From contig CAZOPW010000001.1 in NCBI GenBank assembly GCA_964581795.1, forward strand, positions 18,758 through 82,757: a DNA stretch of 64,000 bases. Reading direction: 5' to 3'. The translations under genes were made by a program, and so were the position numbers. How positions within the stretch are numbered: the first letter of the stretch is position 1; each line of letters starts with the position of its first letter. The notes beneath the pieces are model-generated. The model was given only the letters and a program-made list of their open reading frames with translations, was not told the origin of the DNA and ran no database searches. This document shows positions 32,890 through 42,880 of the stretch, piece after piece. The DNA is from EX4572-165 sp964581795. GTDB lineage: Archaea > Thermoplasmatota > E2 > DHVEG-1.

Positions 32890-34923
32890 TTATTCCTTTG
32901 TTTCCCGTTTGTTATCATCTTTTGTCGGACATTCTGTATCTAAACAGAACTCCCATGGTTTTTTCCCACGTGTTTTTACTTGAATAACTGGAGTGTTGCA
33001 AGCATCGCAAACTTTATCTGTTTTTTTAATCGATCCTCTTTGGGGTAATGGATAGGTATTTTTACAGGTTGGATATCCCGTACAACCTACAAACCGTTTT
33101 CCTCGACGAGACATTCTAATGACAAGGGCTTTACCACATTTTGGACATGTTCCAAGCGTGTTCTGTTTTAATGACGCTTCCTTGATATTGGTTTTAATTT
33201 TTTGTTTATCCTTTTCAAGTTCCTGCATGACTTTTGTGAGCATTTCTCTTGATTCTTCAATAGTTTCTTGGAGGGTTTTTTTACCTTCCGCGATAAGGTC
33301 CATGTCTTTTTCAAGTTCAGCAGTCATTTTTGGTTTAACTACGTCACAATCGCTCATCGCATCTATAACAGCAACAGCAATCGGAGTTGGAGCGAAGGGT
33401 GAAAATGTAATGTATTTTCGTTGGTATAATTTATTTATTATATCGTGTCGAGTGGATTTTGTTCCAAGTGAAAGTTGCTCCATTTTTCCAATGAGAGTAC
33501 CCTGTGAATATCTATTTGGTGGTTTGGTTTCATCTTCTTTCATTGATATTTTTTGAATATCTATATGTTCGCCTTTAATTAACTCTGGAAGCGGTTTCTC
33601 CTTGCTTTTAATATATGTGTAAATAGTTTTCCATCGTGGTTCAATTAATCTATATCCTTTGGCAGTAAAGGATTCGTTTTTAATTTTAAACTGTGCATTT
33701 ATTGTTTCTGATACTGCATCTTCAGAGAGTGTAGCTAAAAATCTTCGTACAATGAGTTCATACACTTTCTTACTTCTTCCCTTAAGTGGCATTTTTGGTG
33801 CATCTACAGGGTGTATAGGAGGATGATCAGTGGTTTTTTTCTTTCCACGCATTGGTTGACGGCGACGATGGTTACGTACTTGCTTTACTTCATCGGAAAA
33901 ATCAGATTGAGACAACTTATCCAAAATACCACTAACATCAAGTGATTTTGGATAAACAGTATTATCTGTTCGAGGATAAGAAATAAGCCCGTTCATATAT
34001 AATTCTTCAGCTGTTTTCATCGCTTGAGCTGCTGAAACACGGATATACGAAGCTGCTTGGATGAAAGAAGTAGTGTTAAATGGATGGGGTGGACGTTCCT
34101 TACGAGTATTTTTTTTAACAGAGATAACCGTTGCTTGTTTAGCATCCTTAATTTTATCATATATACTTGATACTTTTTCTTTATCCCAAAACCGTCCGTC
34201 CTGATGATCTGCTTCAAAAATCTCTTGTTTTTTTAATTCTGCAATTATTTTCCAATATGGTGTTGGAGTGAACGCTTTAATTTCTTTTTCTTTTTCTACA
34301 AGTAACGCGAGCGTTGGTGATTGTACTCGACCAATAGATAGAAATTCCTTCCCCGTTTTATTTGAGGTTAAAGAAATAAATCGCGTAAGAACCGCTCCCC
34401 AGATAAGATCAATAATTTGTCGGGATTCTCCTGCTGCTGAAAGATTATAGTCAACTTCGGTTAATTCATCAAACGCATTTTTTATCTCGAAGGGAGTAAT
34501 TGCACTAAAATGGGCTCGCTTAATGTTACTGAGATTTTTATTATATTTTTTCACTAAATCAATTGCTTCAACACCAATTAACTCACCTTCACGATCAAAA
34601 TCCGTAGCTACGATGATATGTATAGAATCATTTAACAATTTTTTTAGTGCTGAGGCAATCCCTTTCTGAGTGACTTTTTTCTCAGGATCTACATTAATCA
34701 GGTTTCTAGGTGCAATTCGCCACCAAATTTTATATTTTGAAGGAAAATCTAAATTGATTATGTGCCCCCGTAAACCAATAATCTTCCATTCTACATCTTC
34801 AGACTTAAATTCATATATAGGGACAGAACCAATCTTTGTTTGTTTAGAAGATCCGCTAGAAAGAATTGACGCGATACGTTTTGCTGCAATATTTTTTTCA
34901 CAAATTATTAAATTCATCATCAT
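32890..34923 (-). CDS. topA: DNA topoisomerase I (type IA)
   Basis: This 677-residue enzyme relaxes negative supercoils by cutting one strand. The TOPRIM domain (about 1-150) carries the metal-binding DFDRE motif at 108-112. The active-site Tyr is Tyr316 in GLISYPRTDN. The usual lobes follow to about 590. Two C-terminal zinc fingers (CPKCGKAL..CTGYPTC and CDACNTPV..CLDTEC) end the protein. The frame begins with three Met codons and the start may be any of them. Length fits archaeal TopA. Confidence 0.95.
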   Translation of the reverse strand: MMMNLIICEKNIAAKRIASILSSGSSKQTKIGSVPIYEFKSEDVEWKIIGLRGHIINLDFPSKYKIWWRIAPRNLINVDPEKKVTQKGIASALKKLLNDSIHIIVATDFDREGELIGVEAIDLVKKYNKNLSNIKRAHFSAITPFEIKNAFDELTEVDYNLSAAGESRQIIDLIWGAVLTRFISLTSNKTGKEFLSIGRVQSPTLALLVEKEKEIKAFTPTPYWKIIAELKKQEIFEADHQDGRFWDKEKVSSIYDKIKDAKQATVISVKKNTRKERPPHPFNTTSFIQAASYIRVSAAQAMKTAEELYMNGLISYPRTDNTVYPKSLDVSGILDKLSQSDFSDEVKQVRNHRRRQPMRGKKKTTDHPPIHPVDAPKMPLKGRSKKVYELIVRRFLATLSEDAVSETINAQFKIKNESFTAKGYRLIEPRWKTIYTYIKSKEKPLPELIKGEHIDIQKISMKEDETKPPNRYSQGTLIGKMEQLSLGTKSTRHDIINKLYQRKYITFSPFAPTPIAVAVIDAMSDCDVVKPKMTAELEKDMDLIAEGKKTLQETIEESREMLTKVMQELEKDKQKIKTNIKEASLKQNTLGTCPKCGKALVIRMSRRGKRFVGCTGYPTCKNTYPLPQRGSIKKTDKVCDACNTPVIQVKTRGKKPWEFCLDTECPTKDDNKRETKE

Positions 34924-35045
34924 CCAAACAAGCTCGTGTTTTGTCCTGGAAATAAGAGACTCCTATATAATTGGTTTGTTTTTGAAACGACTAATAACGT
35001 CGAAACTATTAATTAATTAATATCTATACCGTGTCGAGGAATACT

Positions 35046-35495
35046 ATGAAAATACAAATAGTATTAGGTTCAACTTCAGACATGCCTATTGCAGAAAAAG
35101 CAAAAAAAATATTAGATCAATTCACTGTGGAGTATGATATTAAAGTGGCATCGGCACATCGAACGCCTGATGTTGTAGAAGATCTGGTAAAAAAGAATAA
35201 TGCAGATGTTTTCATTGGTGTAGCCGGACTCGCTGCAGCACTTCCAGGTACTATGGCAGCACATACCATCAAACCAGTTATCGGCGTTCCAGTCAGTGGA
35301 AAAGTTAATTTTGATTCCATTCTTTCCATTATACAAATGCCTCCAGGTATCCCAACTGCGGCAGTAGGCTTAGATCGAGGGGACAACGCTGCGTTACTTG
35401 CATTAGAAATCATTGGACTACAGGATAAGATAATTGCAGAAGAATTAAAACAGTATAGAAAAAAAATGAGAGAAAAAGTATTGAATTCAAAATGA
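35046..35495 (+). CDS. purE: PurE, N5-carboxyaminoimidazole ribonucleotide mutase (or AIR carboxylase)
   Basis: The protein has 149 residues from ATG 35046, chosen because GAGGA lies five bases upstream; a GTG at 35031 is less likely. PurE moves or adds the carboxyl group on aminoimidazole ribonucleotide in purine synthesis. Motifs are GSTSDMPIAEKA and SAHRTP. It lies six bases before the GMP synthetase subunit gene, forming a purine operon purE-guaAB-guaAA. I cannot tell a class I from a class II PurE from motifs alone. Confidence 0.93.
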   Translation: MKIQIVLGSTSDMPIAEKAKKILDQFTVEYDIKVASAHRTPDVVEDLVKKNNADVFIGVAGLAAALPGTMAAHTIKPVIGVPVSGKVNFDSILSIIQMPPGIPTAAVGLDRGDNAALLALEIIGLQDKIIAEELKQYRKKMREKVLNSK

Positions 35496-35501
35496 AGTCA
35501 T

Positions 35502-36449
35502 ATGTTTAAAGCAAGTCAGTTTATCCAAGAAGCAACAAAGCAAATCCAAAAAACAGTAAATGGAAAAGCACTTATAGCCTTTTCTGGAGGAGTGGATAGT
35601 ACCGTATGTGCTGCTCTTGTAAATAAAGCAATAGGTAATCAATTAATCGCGGTTCACGTTGATACTGGATTCATGCGAAAAAATGAATCTGAATATACAA
35701 AGAAACTAATGGAAGAAATGAACCTTAATTACCGTTTCATCAATGCACGAGAACAATTCTTTTATTCATTAACAAATGTCACGGATCCAGAGGAAAAAAG
35801 AAAAGTTATTGGGGAAAAGTTTATTGAAATTTTTGATCAAGTAGCCAATAAAGAAAATATTAAATATTTAGTTCAAGGAACAATAGCTCCAGACTGGATC
35901 GAATCGGGGGGAGAGCTGAGGGACACGATTAAATCACATCATAATGTTGGCGGTCTACCTAAAAAAATGAATTTAAAACTTGTTGAACCATTACGAGATT
36001 TATATAAGGATGAAGTTAGAGAACTTGCTCGTGCACTCAACATATCAGTTTCAGAAAAACAACCTTTCCCCGGTCCAGGCCTTGCAATTCGTATTTTAGG
36101 AGAGGTCACACCAGAAAGAACTGAAATCGTTCGGGAAGCTTGTGCAATTGTTGAAGAAGAAATTGAAAAAGCAGCTGCTGAAAAGAAAATGGCATTACCA
36201 TGGCAATATTTCGCTGTATTACTGCCAATTAAATCAGTTGGTGTACATGGAGATAAAAGAGCGTATGGTCATGTCATTGCAATAAGAGCTGTTGAAAGTA
36301 TGGATGCGATGAGTTGTTCATTTAGCATGATACCACATGATATTCTTGATACTATTTCAAATCGAATTACTAACACATTAGGTAACGATATAAACCGAGT
36401 TGTGTATGATGTAACAAATAAACCACCTGGAACTATTGAATGGGAATAA
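35502..36449 (+). CDS. guaAB: GMP synthetase ATP-pyrophosphatase subunit
   Basis: This 315-residue protein activates XMP with ATP and aminates it to GMP using ammonia from the partner glutaminase. The PP-loop SGGVDS is at 28-33. The C-terminal dimerisation domain carries PFPGPGLAIRILGEV and ends KPPGTIEWE, as in GuaA C-termini. Archaea commonly split GuaA into two polypeptides, and the glutaminase follows after 33 bp. Confidence 0.95.
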   Translation: MFKASQFIQEATKQIQKTVNGKALIAFSGGVDSTVCAALVNKAIGNQLIAVHVDTGFMRKNESEYTKKLMEEMNLNYRFINAREQFFYSLTNVTDPEEKRKVIGEKFIEIFDQVANKENIKYLVQGTIAPDWIESGGELRDTIKSHHNVGGLPKKMNLKLVEPLRDLYKDEVRELARALNISVSEKQPFPGPGLAIRILGEVTPERTEIVREACAIVEEEIEKAAAEKKMALPWQYFAVLLPIKSVGVHGDKRAYGHVIAIRAVESMDAMSCSFSMIPHDILDTISNRITNTLGNDINRVVYDVTNKPPGTIEWE

Positions 36450-36482
36450 TAAACCGTGAAAAGATGGAATTTGGAGTAGAAT

Positions 36483-37061
36483 ATGGTTTCAATTTATGTT
36501 GTTGATAATGGGGGACAGTGGACACATAGAGAATGGAGAATGCTAAAATATCTTGATGTAACCACAAAAATCGTCCCAAACACTACGTCCTGGAAAAGTC
36601 TGGTTGAGGAGGGGGTTGATGGACTAATTCTATCGGGAGGAGCTCCTAGAATAGGCCTTGAAAATAAGTTGGGTAACTGTGATGAATATTTGAAAAACGC
36701 GACTATTCCAATTCTTGGAATTTGTGCAGGGCATCAGTTCATGGCTCGTTTTTTTGGCGGTGATGCAAAACCATCAATAATTCCAGAATTTGGAAAAATA
36801 ACCTTAACTCTTTTAGAAGAAAACAATCCGTTGTTTTTTACGGTTCCTAAACAGTCTATCGTCTGGGAATCTCATAATGATGAAATAACAAAGCTCCCTG
36901 ATTCAATGATAAATGTTGCAAAAAGTGAAAATTGTAAATATCAAGCAATCATGCATAAGAAAAAACCATTTTTTGGTTTGCAATTTCATCCAGAGGTAAA
37001 TAATACTGAATATGGCGAACAAATATTTAAAAATTTCATTAATATTTGTAAAACAAATTAA
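36483..37061 (+). CDS. guaAA: GMP synthetase glutaminase subunit
   Basis: This 192-residue class I glutamine amidotransferase supplies ammonia to the subunit encoded just upstream. The catalytic Cys81 is in ILGICAGHQ, and His169 and Glu171 are in LQFHPEV. Length fits the separate archaeal GuaAA. Confidence 0.95.
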   Translation: MVSIYVVDNGGQWTHREWRMLKYLDVTTKIVPNTTSWKSLVEEGVDGLILSGGAPRIGLENKLGNCDEYLKNATIPILGICAGHQFMARFFGGDAKPSIIPEFGKITLTLLEENNPLFFTVPKQSIVWESHNDEITKLPDSMINVAKSENCKYQAIMHKKKPFFGLQFHPEVNNTEYGEQIFKNFINICKTN

Positions 37062-37075
37062 AAAATCAGCCAACT

Positions 37076-37630
37076 TTATTCCCATCTTTTGAATAAGTTA
37101 TGAGAAATTGAAAGTTGATCAAGAATTTTTCCAACAATAAAATCAACAAGATCAGAAAGCGTTTCTGGCTCATGATAAAAACCCGGTGCTGCAGGCAAGA
37201 CAATACCGCCAGCATGATATACCTGAGTCATATTATGAAGGCCTGCCAAATCAAATGGCGTTTCTCGCGGAACGACAATTAGTGTTTTTTTTTCTTTCAA
37301 AATACAACTAGCACTTCGAGAGATCAGTCGATTCGCATATCCATTTGAAATAGCTGCCAGTGTTTTCATACTACAGGGAACAATGACCATTGCATCTATT
37401 GGAAATGATCCGCTAGCAGGACCAGCAAATAAATCATTATTTTCATAAACGTGATCTGCTAAACTCTCAACCTTTTCAACGGTCGTATTAGTTTCATAGG
37501 CTATAATTTGTTTTGCAGTTGATGATAAAATTAGATGAGAGGTGAAATCATGCTTTTTTAATTCTTGTAGCAAACGAATTCCATAAATGCTTCCAGATGC
37601 CCCGGTTATTCCTACAAGAATGTCTTTCAT
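37076..37630 (-). CDS. ubiX: UbiX-type flavin prenyltransferase
   Basis: This 184-residue protein makes prenylated FMN, the cofactor of UbiD-type decarboxylases, from FMN and dimethylallyl phosphate. Motifs are GITGASGSIYG (8-18) for FMN, VPCSMKTLAAI, and PRETP near residue 123. No UbiD partner is in this window. It lies 16 bp after the lipid gene GGGP synthase and is probably co-transcribed with it. Confidence 0.92.
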   Translation of the reverse strand: MKDILVGITGASGSIYGIRLLQELKKHDFTSHLILSSTAKQIIAYETNTTVEKVESLADHVYENNDLFAGPASGSFPIDAMVIVPCSMKTLAAISNGYANRLISRSASCILKEKKTLIVVPRETPFDLAGLHNMTQVYHAGGIVLPAAPGFYHEPETLSDLVDFIVGKILDQLSISHNLFKRWE

Positions 37631-37646
37631 AGTTTGATCAAATCCT

Positions 37647-38381
37647 TTATTTTAAGCTATGAATCATAGCTCCAATTTTTTCTTTTACATCTCGTTCTTT
37701 TTCCAAGGCAGTACCTGTTACTATGATATCTGCTCCAGCTATGACTTTTTGTTTCACCGTCTTTACAGAGCGTATACCTCCTCCAACACACAAGGGGATA
37801 GTTATATTTTTCTTTACTGCAGCTATCATCTCATCACTAACTGCTTGAGGAGCACCAGATCCTGCTTCTAAATAGAAAAAATCCATGCCTAAATATTCTG
37901 CAGAAAGCGCATAACCAACAGCTGTTTCAATATCGTTTCTTTTTACAAGGTCTACTTCACCTTTTTTCCCAGCAGTCATTCCCGGTTCAACAATAAGATA
38001 CCCCATTGATATGGGTTCAATACCTGTATGTTTTATGAATGGTGCACCTTTAACATGTTCGCGGATAACATAGCCTAAATTTCTAGAATTAAGCAAACTC
38101 ATGAAAAAAACCGCATCAGCATATTGACTCAAGAATTTCGCTGCTGATGGAAAAAGGATAACGGGTAATGATGATCTTTTTTTAATCATTTTAACGGTGT
38201 CATCTACTTGTTTTTGGGAGATCAGTGTTGATCCTCCTACCATAATTGCAGTACTTCCTGCTTCTTCAGCTTCAGCGGCAAGCATTCCTGCTTCAGAAGG
38301 AGATTGTTTATCTGGATCAATAAGTGAGAAATGTAAAGGGCCCTCTTGAACTTGAGTTCTAATTTTTTCTGAAAGCTTCAT
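37647..38381 (-). CDS. Geranylgeranylglyceryl phosphate synthase
   Basis: The protein has 244 residues from the ATG at 38379-38381; a TTG four codons upstream is possible. It joins geranylgeranyl diphosphate to sn-glycerol-1-phosphate, the first ether bond of archaeal lipids. It is a TIM barrel with HFSLIDPDKQ near the start, YLEAGSGAP, and the phosphate-binding CVGGGIRS and GTALE near the end. It is a strong sign that this is archaeal DNA. Confidence 0.93.
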   Translation of the reverse strand: MKLSEKIRTQVQEGPLHFSLIDPDKQSPSEAGMLAAEAEEAGSTAIMVGGSTLISQKQVDDTVKMIKKRSSLPVILFPSAAKFLSQYADAVFFMSLLNSRNLGYVIREHVKGAPFIKHTGIEPISMGYLIVEPGMTAGKKGEVDLVKRNDIETAVGYALSAEYLGMDFFYLEAGSGAPQAVSDEMIAAVKKNITIPLCVGGGIRSVKTVKQKVIAGADIIVTGTALEKERDVKEKIGAMIHSLK

Positions 38382-38634
38382 ACCAGTAGACAATACAGAC
38401 TAACTTTATAATCTTTTTTTTATCTGAGGAAGGCATATGCGAATAATTATATTTTTAACTTAAAATAGCTTTATAAATTTTTGATTCTACTTCTTTAGAA
38501 GCGTATTTAAAAACAACCAATTTATTAATTTTGAAATAATTAATAATTCTTTATTAAAAATTTTTATTTTGCACAAATATTTTAACAAAAGTTATTTATA
38601 ATAAATAATAATTTTTTATTAATGGGAGTCAACT

Positions 38635-39045
38635 ATGAAAAAAATTGTTATCATTTTAATTGCCTTTGTAATAGCTCTGATGGTAACGCCATCATTAACA
38701 GCAGAGTTGCCAATAGAGACAGGACCTAGATTAGAAACGTCAATTCTAACTGGTTTTAATATGTTTATTTTTCAGATTTTTGTCGAAAATACGGGTGATG
38801 AAATAGCAAATAATGTTACATTAACCGATGTAACTGTAGAAGGGAATATACTTTTCAATTTTCAGGAAGCAAACCCTTGGAGCGAAAATATTGCACCGGG
38901 AGAAAAAACCATTCTTGATCCAAACAGTGTAGCTATTGGCTTTGGTAAATTTTCAGTTTCTATGACTGTATCTTGTGATGAAGCAGTAACTTCAACATCT
39001 ACTGTAGATGGTTTAATAGTTGGACCAGTTATATTCATACCATAA
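38635..39045 (+). CDS. Small secreted protein
   Basis: The protein has 136 residues, and GGGAG precedes the start. A signal peptide (VIILIAFVIALMVTPSLTA) is followed by a single beta-sandwich-like domain (VENTGDEIANNVTLTDVTVEGN, SENIAPGEKTIL) of the kind seen in archaeal CARDB/COG1470-like surface proteins. There is no C-terminal anchor. Function unknown. Confidence 0.65.
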   Translation: MKKIVIILIAFVIALMVTPSLTAELPIETGPRLETSILTGFNMFIFQIFVENTGDEIANNVTLTDVTVEGNILFNFQEANPWSENIAPGEKTILDPNSVAIGFGKFSVSMTVSCDEAVTSTSTVDGLIVGPVIFIP

Positions 39046-39093
39046 AAAAATGTGCTTTTTTACAAGCTCTAATAAGTGTAATTAGATATTAGA

Positions 39094-39969
39094 TTATTTT
39101 CTATTTTTTATTAATTGATTAATCAATTCTAAGTTGCCAGTTGCAAGAAAACTGACTCGTTCATCCAACGTAAGTGTCATGTCTAAACTATCCCCATGGA
39201 GATCAGTGACAAAACCCCCAGCTTCTCTAAGAAAGAGTGTTGAAGCAGCAATATCTGTTACTCTCATGTAATCACGACCAACAATATATGCATCCAATGC
39301 ACCCGTTCCCACAAGACACATTTCCAATGATGCAGCACCAAGTGATCGAACGATTGAATTTTTCACCATATTTATTGTTTTTTCATCACTTCGTTTTCCT
39401 AAATTAACTGAAAACAAAGGGTCACGAGCAGAAACATCTGGAACAAGAATATGATTTTTATTGCAATACGCTCCTCTTCCCGCTTCAGCCTCATAAATAT
39501 CTGCTGTAGCTACATTTTTTACAATTCCATATTCAATATCTGAAAGACTATGTCGACCAACCGCCAGGGAAACAGAATAGAACGGGATTCCCCTATAAGC
39601 ATTTCTTGTTCCATCAACAGGATCCAAAATAAACGTATATTCTCCATTATTATCGATAAAACCAACTTCTTCACTCAGTAAATTAACATTTAAATCATTT
39701 TTTTTCAACATTTTAAGAGCGGTTTTTTCCGCTAGTTTATCAATTACTTTCGTTGGAGTGCCATCAGCACCAATGTCCGTCGTTCGACCCATTTTTACAA
39801 AATTTGCTTTCAGTTCACGACGGATTTTACGATCGATTTTTTTTACCATTTGTTGAGCCAATACCTTCATTGATTCATCCATACAATAAATGGAACAGGT
39901 CTTAATTGAAAAATATTTTTCATAAAAAAAAATTAATTCATGGTATTCATACTTCTTTTTTTCTGCCAT
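39094..39969 (-). CDS. Inositol monophosphatase / fructose-1,6-bisphosphatase family enzyme
   Basis: The frame has 291 residues, but the ATG at 39882 (residue 30) would give 262, the usual family length, and avoid a 37-bp overlap with the upstream gene; the start is uncertain. Metal-binding motifs are LLSEEVG and ILDPVDGTRNAY, plus DYMRVTDIAAST near the end. Archaeal members hydrolyse inositol-1-phosphate, and many also hydrolyse fructose-1,6-bisphosphate. It is downstream of the DUF368 gene. Confidence 0.88.
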   Translation of the reverse strand: MAEKKKYEYHELIFFYEKYFSIKTCSIYCMDESMKVLAQQMVKKIDRKIRRELKANFVKMGRTTDIGADGTPTKVIDKLAEKTALKMLKKNDLNVNLLSEEVGFIDNNGEYTFILDPVDGTRNAYRGIPFYSVSLAVGRHSLSDIEYGIVKNVATADIYEAEAGRGAYCNKNHILVPDVSARDPLFSVNLGKRSDEKTINMVKNSIVRSLGAASLEMCLVGTGALDAYIVGRDYMRVTDIAASTLFLREAGGFVTDLHGDSLDMTLTLDERVSFLATGNLELINQLIKNRK

Positions 39970-40847
39970 TCGTATAAACTAAAAAAGGTTACGATTAAAA
40001 CACCTAGACATAATGATAAAATTGTAAAAACTGCATTATCTGGATTATTAATCATCTGTATACCTGGTTTTCTTAGTGCCCCGATCATCAATCCAGTGAT
40101 GAATGCAATAGTAACAGATTCATATTTTGAAAATAAATAAGATAAAACCCGGGAAAAACCTAACAAACCAATGAGTCCACCTAATCCATATATTAAGACA
40201 TATAGTATCATACCAAATTCAAAATGGGTAAGATCACGTAAAACAGATAATAGAAATTCGTATTGACCTAGAACTAGTAAAATAAAAGCCCCAGATAACC
40301 CAGGTAATATCATAGCACAAAATGAAACAATTCCTGAGCCAAAAATCATGACTAAGGAATGATCCAGTTGGATGCTTTCTAAACCAACAATCAAGAATCC
40401 AAAAAGAATGCCTAATGCAACAAAAACTACGGAAGATGAGTTAAATAATTGTTTATGTGTGTAATATACATGGTAAGCTGAAGCAAAAATCAATCCAAAA
40501 AAGAAAGCAAACGTTTGTGTTGGTACGGTTTCTAATAAATAGCCAATAACGTTGGCAAGGGTAAGAAAAGCAAAAAGTATACCTACCATCAGGGGAATTA
40601 ATAATCCAAAATCAATTGAAAAAAATGATTCCTTCGACTTTTTGAAATTGCGTTTATCTTTGAATCCTAAGAAAAAGAAAAGAATAAAATGAATATTTAT
40701 TGATTTTAATGCGAATACAAATCGTTCGTAAATACCTGTTATTAACGCAATAGTTCCACCCGATACACCAGGGATAATATCTGCTGATCCCATTCCAAGT
40801 CCTTTCAAAAAAATAAGAAGAGTCTTGGAGATTGATTTCATATTCAT
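39933..40847 (-). CDS. DUF368 polytopic membrane protein, possible polyprenyl-phosphate transporter
   Basis: The protein has 304 residues from the ATG at 40845-40847; a TTG nine codons earlier exists. It has about eight transmembrane helices. The family signatures are GLGMGSADIIPGVSGGTIALITGIYER near the N-terminus and the matching FCAMILPGLSGAFILLVLGQYE in the middle, which are two inverted half-repeats. Bacterial DUF368 proteins (PopT) have been linked to recycling undecaprenyl phosphate. Near the AglB gene, a role with dolichyl phosphate is a reasonable inference. Confidence 0.88.
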   Translation of the reverse strand: MNMKSISKTLLIFLKGLGMGSADIIPGVSGGTIALITGIYERFVFALKSINIHFILFFFLGFKDKRNFKKSKESFFSIDFGLLIPLMVGILFAFLTLANVIGYLLETVPTQTFAFFFGLIFASAYHVYYTHKQLFNSSSVVFVALGILFGFLIVGLESIQLDHSLVMIFGSGIVSFCAMILPGLSGAFILLVLGQYEFLLSVLRDLTHFEFGMILYVLIYGLGGLIGLLGFSRVLSYLFSKYESVTIAFITGLMIGALRKPGIQMINNPDNAVFTILSLCLGVLIVTFFSLYEWQKKRSMNTMN

Positions 40848-40913
40848 TGTTTCATCCGAAGCAACTATCCTCAATTAAAAATTCCGGCATTTTCAAAAAG
40901 TAAATAAAAAAAA

Positions 40914-42221
40914 TCATTCATTAGACAAAGGAACCATAGATCCATAACCAGCAGAGACTTGCTGTTCATAATCTTTTATAACTGTTGTACCTCGAATAAA
41001 AACAGTTGAAGGAAACAATGCATGATATCCTTCATATGGTGACCACCCAGCTTTTGTGTGTAACGAGTCATTTTTTATGTTAATCAGTTTTTTTCTGTCA
41101 ATGACAATGATATCTGCATCATAGTTTGGGGTTATGATCCCTTTTGAAAGTTGAAAAAGATGAGCAGGTCTTTCTGAGAGTAATGATATAACCCGTTGAT
41201 ACGTCATTTGTTGTTTTTCTGCTAATGCTAAAAACAGCGGATAGATTGTTTCTACACCAGGTACACCACATGGTGCTTCCTGAAAAGAAACCGCTTTTTC
41301 ATTGAGAGAATGTGGTGCATGATCCGATTCCAGTAAAAAGACATTACCGTTTTTTACGGTTTCAAATAATTGTTGTTGATCTGTTTTTGGTCGTAGCGGA
41401 GGATTCATTTTAAACCAAGATCGAGGTTTTTTATCCATAGCAATATGTAATAAACTATGATGAGGAGTAATGCCATATGTTAAATTAGGAATATTTTTTT
41501 GTAATAAGTTCACTGCTGATGATGATGATACGTGACAGATGTGTGTAGGGATTTTTACAGATTTTAAAGCGGAACAAAGGAGATTAATTGCTGTTGTTTC
41601 ACATTCTGGCGGGCGGGCGTTATGGTGGTCCAAGAGATTTTTTTCAATTATTTTGTGTTTTTGTAAACAATTATTATCTTCTGCATGCACAAAAACAGGT
41701 TTATTTACTGGTTTAATTTTCTCTAAAATTGGTTGGATTAATTCAGGGGGAATAGTAAGTGAATTTGTTGTTTCACCAAGGAATAATTTAAATCCATGAC
41801 AGGTTCTCCCAAGTTGAAAGTTTAATTCGTCCTTAGTCAGAATATCTTTAGAAAGTCCAGCATATAATCCAAAATCTACGATGCTTTTTCGATTAGCCAT
41901 TCGTTGTTTTTCAATTAATAACTCTGGATTAAGACTCGCTGGATTCGTATTAGGCATATCAAATACACACGAAATACCTCCAAAAGCAGCAGCCACAGAT
42001 CCTGAATAAAATGTTTCTTTATGCATCATCCCAGGATCTCTAAAATGAACATGAACATCGATACCTGCTGGAAGGATAAGTTCACGGGTAAAACGAAAAT
42101 GTTTATCCCCTGATAAAATTTTTTTAATTGTTGTGATTTTACCATCATCAATTCCAATGCAACATTCTTGAAATGAATGATTGATAAATGCCTTTCCTTC
42201 TATAACAATGTCATGGCTCAT
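40914..42221 (-). CDS. pyrC: Dihydroorotase
   Basis: The protein has 435 residues from the ATG at 42219-42221, chosen because AAGGAGA precedes it; the frame runs nine codons further. It closes carbamoyl aspartate to dihydroorotate in pyrimidine synthesis. Motifs are DVHVHFRDPG (55-64) for zinc, GFKLFLGET (carboxylated Lys), and ESDHAPHS. It overlaps the end of the AMMECR1 gene by 11 bp. Confidence 0.93.
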   Translation of the reverse strand: MSHDIVIEGKAFINHSFQECCIGIDDGKITTIKKILSGDKHFRFTRELILPAGIDVHVHFRDPGMMHKETFYSGSVAAAFGGISCVFDMPNTNPASLNPELLIEKQRMANRKSIVDFGLYAGLSKDILTKDELNFQLGRTCHGFKLFLGETTNSLTIPPELIQPILEKIKPVNKPVFVHAEDNNCLQKHKIIEKNLLDHHNARPPECETTAINLLCSALKSVKIPTHICHVSSSSAVNLLQKNIPNLTYGITPHHSLLHIAMDKKPRSWFKMNPPLRPKTDQQQLFETVKNGNVFLLESDHAPHSLNEKAVSFQEAPCGVPGVETIYPLFLALAEKQQMTYQRVISLLSERPAHLFQLSKGIITPNYDADIIVIDRKKLINIKNDSLHTKAGWSPYEGYHALFPSTVFIRGTTVIKDYEQQVSAGYGSMVPLSNE

Positions 42222-42810
42222 CGAATGTTTTCTCCTTAACCTGACCAAACGGTTGTTCCTCGCTAAAGATTTGACCAGTAAACTTTTTTATAATGGTCTC
42301 TTCCTTTAACCAAGCATCTGGCGGCAAGCCTGCTTTTAAACAAGTGTGTTCTACAAATGTTTTTGTATCCCAGTTTTGTTCAACAGGGACCTGTGGAAGT
42401 AATAATCCTTTGAAAAATCCGTGTTCAATAATGAGTCCATCACGGCCAACTGATATTTCATCTAACACCTTTTCTTTCTTTTGTTTAATTGGTTCTGGTT
42501 TGCTAAGTATGGTGATCTCAACGATAATATGATCTAGTTCATTTTCCTGTAAAGGCGGAAATCGAGGGTCATGAGTCACTGATTGAGCAGATTCAATAAG
42601 AGCGTCTTTCAAAGTCATGACAGGTTCAGGAATTCCAATGCAACCTCGTAATTTCTGGGAAGGATATGTATGTAATGTTGTAAAAACGCCTTGATGTTCA
42701 TTAAATTCCTTGGGAAACGTTTCAATTGGAATCTTTTTGTTTTTTATGGTTCCTTTAAGAACTTTTCGAACATAATTAATTGCTTTTTTAGCTTGGTTTT
42801 GGTTAAGCAT
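42211..42810 (-). CDS. AMMECR1 domain protein
   Basis: The protein has 199 residues. The AMMECR1 signature LRGCIG is in YPSQKLRGCIGIPEP, and FPPLQENELDHIIVEITILSKPE is also typical. The biochemical role is not established; related domains take part in radical-SAM and MEMO-linked systems. It is upstream of and overlaps pyrC. Confidence 0.9.
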   Translation of the reverse strand: MLNQNQAKKAINYVRKVLKGTIKNKKIPIETFPKEFNEHQGVFTTLHTYPSQKLRGCIGIPEPVMTLKDALIESAQSVTHDPRFPPLQENELDHIIVEITILSKPEPIKQKKEKVLDEISVGRDGLIIEHGFFKGLLLPQVPVEQNWDTKTFVEHTCLKAGLPPDAWLKEETIIKKFTGQIFSEEQPFGQVKEKTFDEP

Positions 42811-42880
42811 ATTATTTGATAAGAATGTAAAGCTTTAAAAAGATGAGGAAAAAAAATTAAAATTTGAGTAGAATAGAACT

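Noticed and set aside
38425..38450. GGCATATGCGAATAAT near 38433 resembling the hexamer unit
   Set aside because: Only one or two units are present and the neighbouring genes are lipid and unknown secreted proteins. Probably chance in AT-rich DNA.
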